Below are positions 62,459-64,000 of a DNA stretch of 64,000 nt, one piece after another. Positions within the stretch are counted from its first letter, which is position 1. Each line of letters opens with the position of its first letter. Position numbers and translations under genes: made by a program. Source of the stretch: Halovenus carboxidivorans (GTDB taxonomy: Archaea > Halobacteriota > Halobacteria > Halobacteriales > Haloarculaceae); contig NZ_WUUT01000002.1 in the NCBI RefSeq assembly GCF_009831575.1, positions 186,001-250,000 of the forward strand, written 5' to 3'. Below the pieces are notes generated by a model. That model did no database searches and had not been told where the DNA came from. It saw nothing but the letters and a program-made list of their open reading frames with translations.

Positions 62459-64000
62459 ATGACTGATCTTGGCGGATTCCACGACAACGTAGCGAGGATC
62501 GATCTCAGCGAGGGAGAGATTGCCTACGAGGGAATTGACGACGAGGATGCAAAGAAGTACATCGGTGCTCGCGGACTGGGGGTAAAGTACGTCTTCGACC
62601 AGGGGCCAGACGTCGATCCGCTGGGGCCGGACAACCTGCTGGCGTTCATGAACGGGCCGCTCACGGGGACTCAGGTCACAATGAGTGGGCGGATCGCCAT
62701 CTGTACGAAGTCTCCGCTGGCCGGTCAGGTCACCGACTCCCACCACGGGGGATGGAGCGGTGCACGGCTCAAGTGGGCCGGCTTCGACGGGCTGTTGTTC
62801 GAGGGGCAGGCCGACGAACCGGTGTACGCCTACATCGAGGACGGCGAAGTCGAACTCCGCGATGCCTCCCACCTGTGGGGCAAGGGCGTCCACGAGACCC
62901 GCGACGCCATCGAGGAGGAGATCGACGGCCAGTACGGCAAGAACCTCTCGATGATGGCGATCGGTCCGGGCGGCGAGAACGAGGTCCGGTACGCCTGTAT
63001 CGTCAACGAGGACGACCGTGCCTCCGGCCGAGGCGGAACGGGCTGCGTGATGGGCAACAAGAACCTGAAGGCCGTCGTCATCAAGTCCTCGACGAAGATG
63101 CAGAAGCCGGCCGATCAGGAGACCTTCCGCGAGGGGCACAAGCAGGCGATGCAACTCATTCAGGAGTCGGAGGTCACCGCGCCGAACGAGGGCGGCCTCT
63201 CGATGTACGGGACGAACGTCCTGATGAACGTCACGGAGGAGATGGACGGTCTGCCGGTTAAAAACGGCAAGTACTCCTCGACGCGATCGATGCGGGAGTC
63301 CGAGGGCGGCGACATCGACGCCGAGGGCGTCTCCGGGGAGTACGTCCGTGAGAACATCCTCGTCGACGAGCCGACCTGTCACTCCTGTCCGGTCGCCTGT
63401 AAGAAGGAGGTCGAAGTGCAGGCGATGCACAAAGGCGAGGAGATGAACGTCCGGATGGAGTCTTTCGAGTACGAGTCCGCGTGGGCGCTGGGTCCCAACT
63501 CGGGGCACACCGACCTCGACAAGTCGGTGCTGATGGTCGACAAGTGTAACAACCTCGGTATCGACACCATCGACGCCGGGAACACCCTGGCGATGGCCAT
63601 GGAGATGACCGAGGAAGGGAAGTTCGACGGTCTCGGCGACGGCATCGACTGGGGCGACGCCGACGCGATGGTCGAGATGCTCGAACGGATCGCCCACCGC
63701 GAGGACGAACTCGCGGACCACCTCGCCAACGGTCCGAAACACCTCGAAGAGGAGTTCGACGCGCAGTCGAACTCCCTGGCCGTGAAGGGACAGACGATGG
63801 CCGCCTACGACCCGCGAGCGATGAAGGGAATGGCCATCGGCTACGCCACCTCGAACCGTGGTGCCTGTCACCTCCGGGGCTACACCCCGGCGGCCGAACT
63901 GCTCGGCATTCCGGAGCAGGTCGACCCTCACGAGCACGAGGGCAAGGGTGAGCTGTGTGCCACCTTCCAGGACCTGCACGCGATCAGCGACTCCTTCGAT
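62459..64000 (+). CDS. aor: Aldehyde ferredoxin oxidoreductase (tungsten-pterin), 3' end outside window
   Basis: AOR oxidises aldehydes to carboxylates with ferredoxin reduction using a W-bispterin cofactor and a 4Fe-4S cluster. The 514 residues in the window show MTDLGGFHDNVARIDLSEGE, the pterin-binding RGLGVKYVFDQG, NGPLTGTQVTMSGRIAICTK, GWSGARLKWAGFDGLLFEGQ and ASGRGGTGCVMGNKNLKAVV. The cluster ligands C-x2-C-x3-C are in PTCHSCPVACKKEV; the fourth Cys lies beyond the window. A long antisense open frame here is a shadow. A TATATG sequence and ATTAAG (62419-62424, about 37 bp before the start) are candidate promoter elements. Confidence 0.93.
   Translation, partial: MTDLGGFHDNVARIDLSEGEIAYEGIDDEDAKKYIGARGLGVKYVFDQGPDVDPLGPDNLLAFMNGPLTGTQVTMSGRIAICTKSPLAGQVTDSHHGGWSGARLKWAGFDGLLFEGQADEPVYAYIEDGEVELRDASHLWGKGVHETRDAIEEEIDGQYGKNLSMMAIGPGGENEVRYACIVNEDDRASGRGGTGCVMGNKNLKAVVIKSSTKMQKPADQETFREGHKQAMQLIQESEVTAPNEGGLSMYGTNVLMNVTEEMDGLPVKNGKYSSTRSMRESEGGDIDAEGVSGEYVRENILVDEPTCHSCPVACKKEVEVQAMHKGEEMNVRMESFEYESAWALGPNSGHTDLDKSVLMVDKCNNLGIDTIDAGNTLAMAMEMTEEGKFDGLGDGIDWGDADAMVEMLERIAHREDELADHLANGPKHLEEEFDAQSNSLAVKGQTMAAYDPRAMKGMAIGYATSNRGACHLRGYTPAAELLGIPEQVDPHEHEGKGELCATFQDLHAISDSFD

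Noticed and set aside
62309-63979. Minus-strand 556-codon open frame
   Set aside because: Antisense to the aldehyde ferredoxin oxidoreductase, whose motifs are unambiguous.

Overview
The window is chromosomal DNA of a halophilic archaeon (class Halobacteria; I cannot name the genus). The evidence is high G+C, very acidic predicted proteins, leaderless genes with a TATA-like box 25-30 bp before the start codon, and a haloarchaeal core gene set: PCNA, topoisomerase VI, an archaeal-type GyrB/GyrA pair, the L18a-prefoldin-FtsY operon, Hjc, methenyl-H4MPT cyclohydrolase and a 20S proteasome. About 62 protein genes and one guide RNA gene are supported. I see no tRNA, rRNA, insertion sequence, CRISPR array or prophage.

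Layout. Positions 1-11,100: a frameshifted M20 peptidase (cut by the window edge), a PAS-GAF histidine kinase, PCNA, a membrane protein, a degenerate metallo-beta-lactamase-fold protein, the YchF-type GTPase, a lipoprotein, a VOC protein, Mch, an MFS transporter behind a perfect inverted repeat, and a LOV-domain histidine kinase. Positions 11,100-22,400: a topoisomerase island with top6B-top6A leftward and gyrB-gyrA rightward; a phosphotransferase, a ComB-like phosphatase and an M28 peptidase lie between the two pairs. Positions 22,400-32,000: a membrane histidine kinase, a universal stress protein, the rpl18a-pfdA-ftsY operon, an FAD-linked oxidase and several exported or lipid-anchored proteins. 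Positions 32,000-43,000: hjc, DUF1028, DUF2237, an aspartoacylase-like protein, UPF0179, purB, two PH-domain membrane proteins, the proline dehydrogenase/aldehyde dehydrogenase pair, a GDT1-type cation transporter with a palindromic operator, and a box C/D guide RNA. Positions 43,000-55,900: formamidase-like protein, DUF2891 protein, a large Tat lipoprotein, MaoC hydratase, CNNM/CorC-type protein, an acetoacetate-decarboxylase-like protein lacking the catalytic lysine, an ABC-2 exporter pair, then dcd, an HTH-ThiN regulator and a methyltransferase in one operon. Positions 55,900-64,000: pth2, two CheF-like genes flanking a small gene, psmA-psmB, truD and the start of an aldehyde ferredoxin oxidoreductase.

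Two points stand out. First, the 641-residue protein at 55873-57798 joins an integrase-fold domain, in which only the two active-site arginines survive, to a CheF-like domain with a C-terminal winged helix. A stand-alone CheF-like paralogue and a 91-residue protein lie next to it. I know of no description of such a fusion. Second, positions 42759-42855 carry an unannotated box C/D RNA. Its second guide matches the CAU anticodon region of elongator pre-tRNA-Met and places the methylation exactly on C34, as in the known Haloferax sR-tMet. Palindromic operator candidates precede the GDT1 transporter, the MFS transporter and the LVIVD/lipoprotein divergent pair, and a Z-DNA/cruciform-prone tract lies just upstream of the gyrB TATA box.
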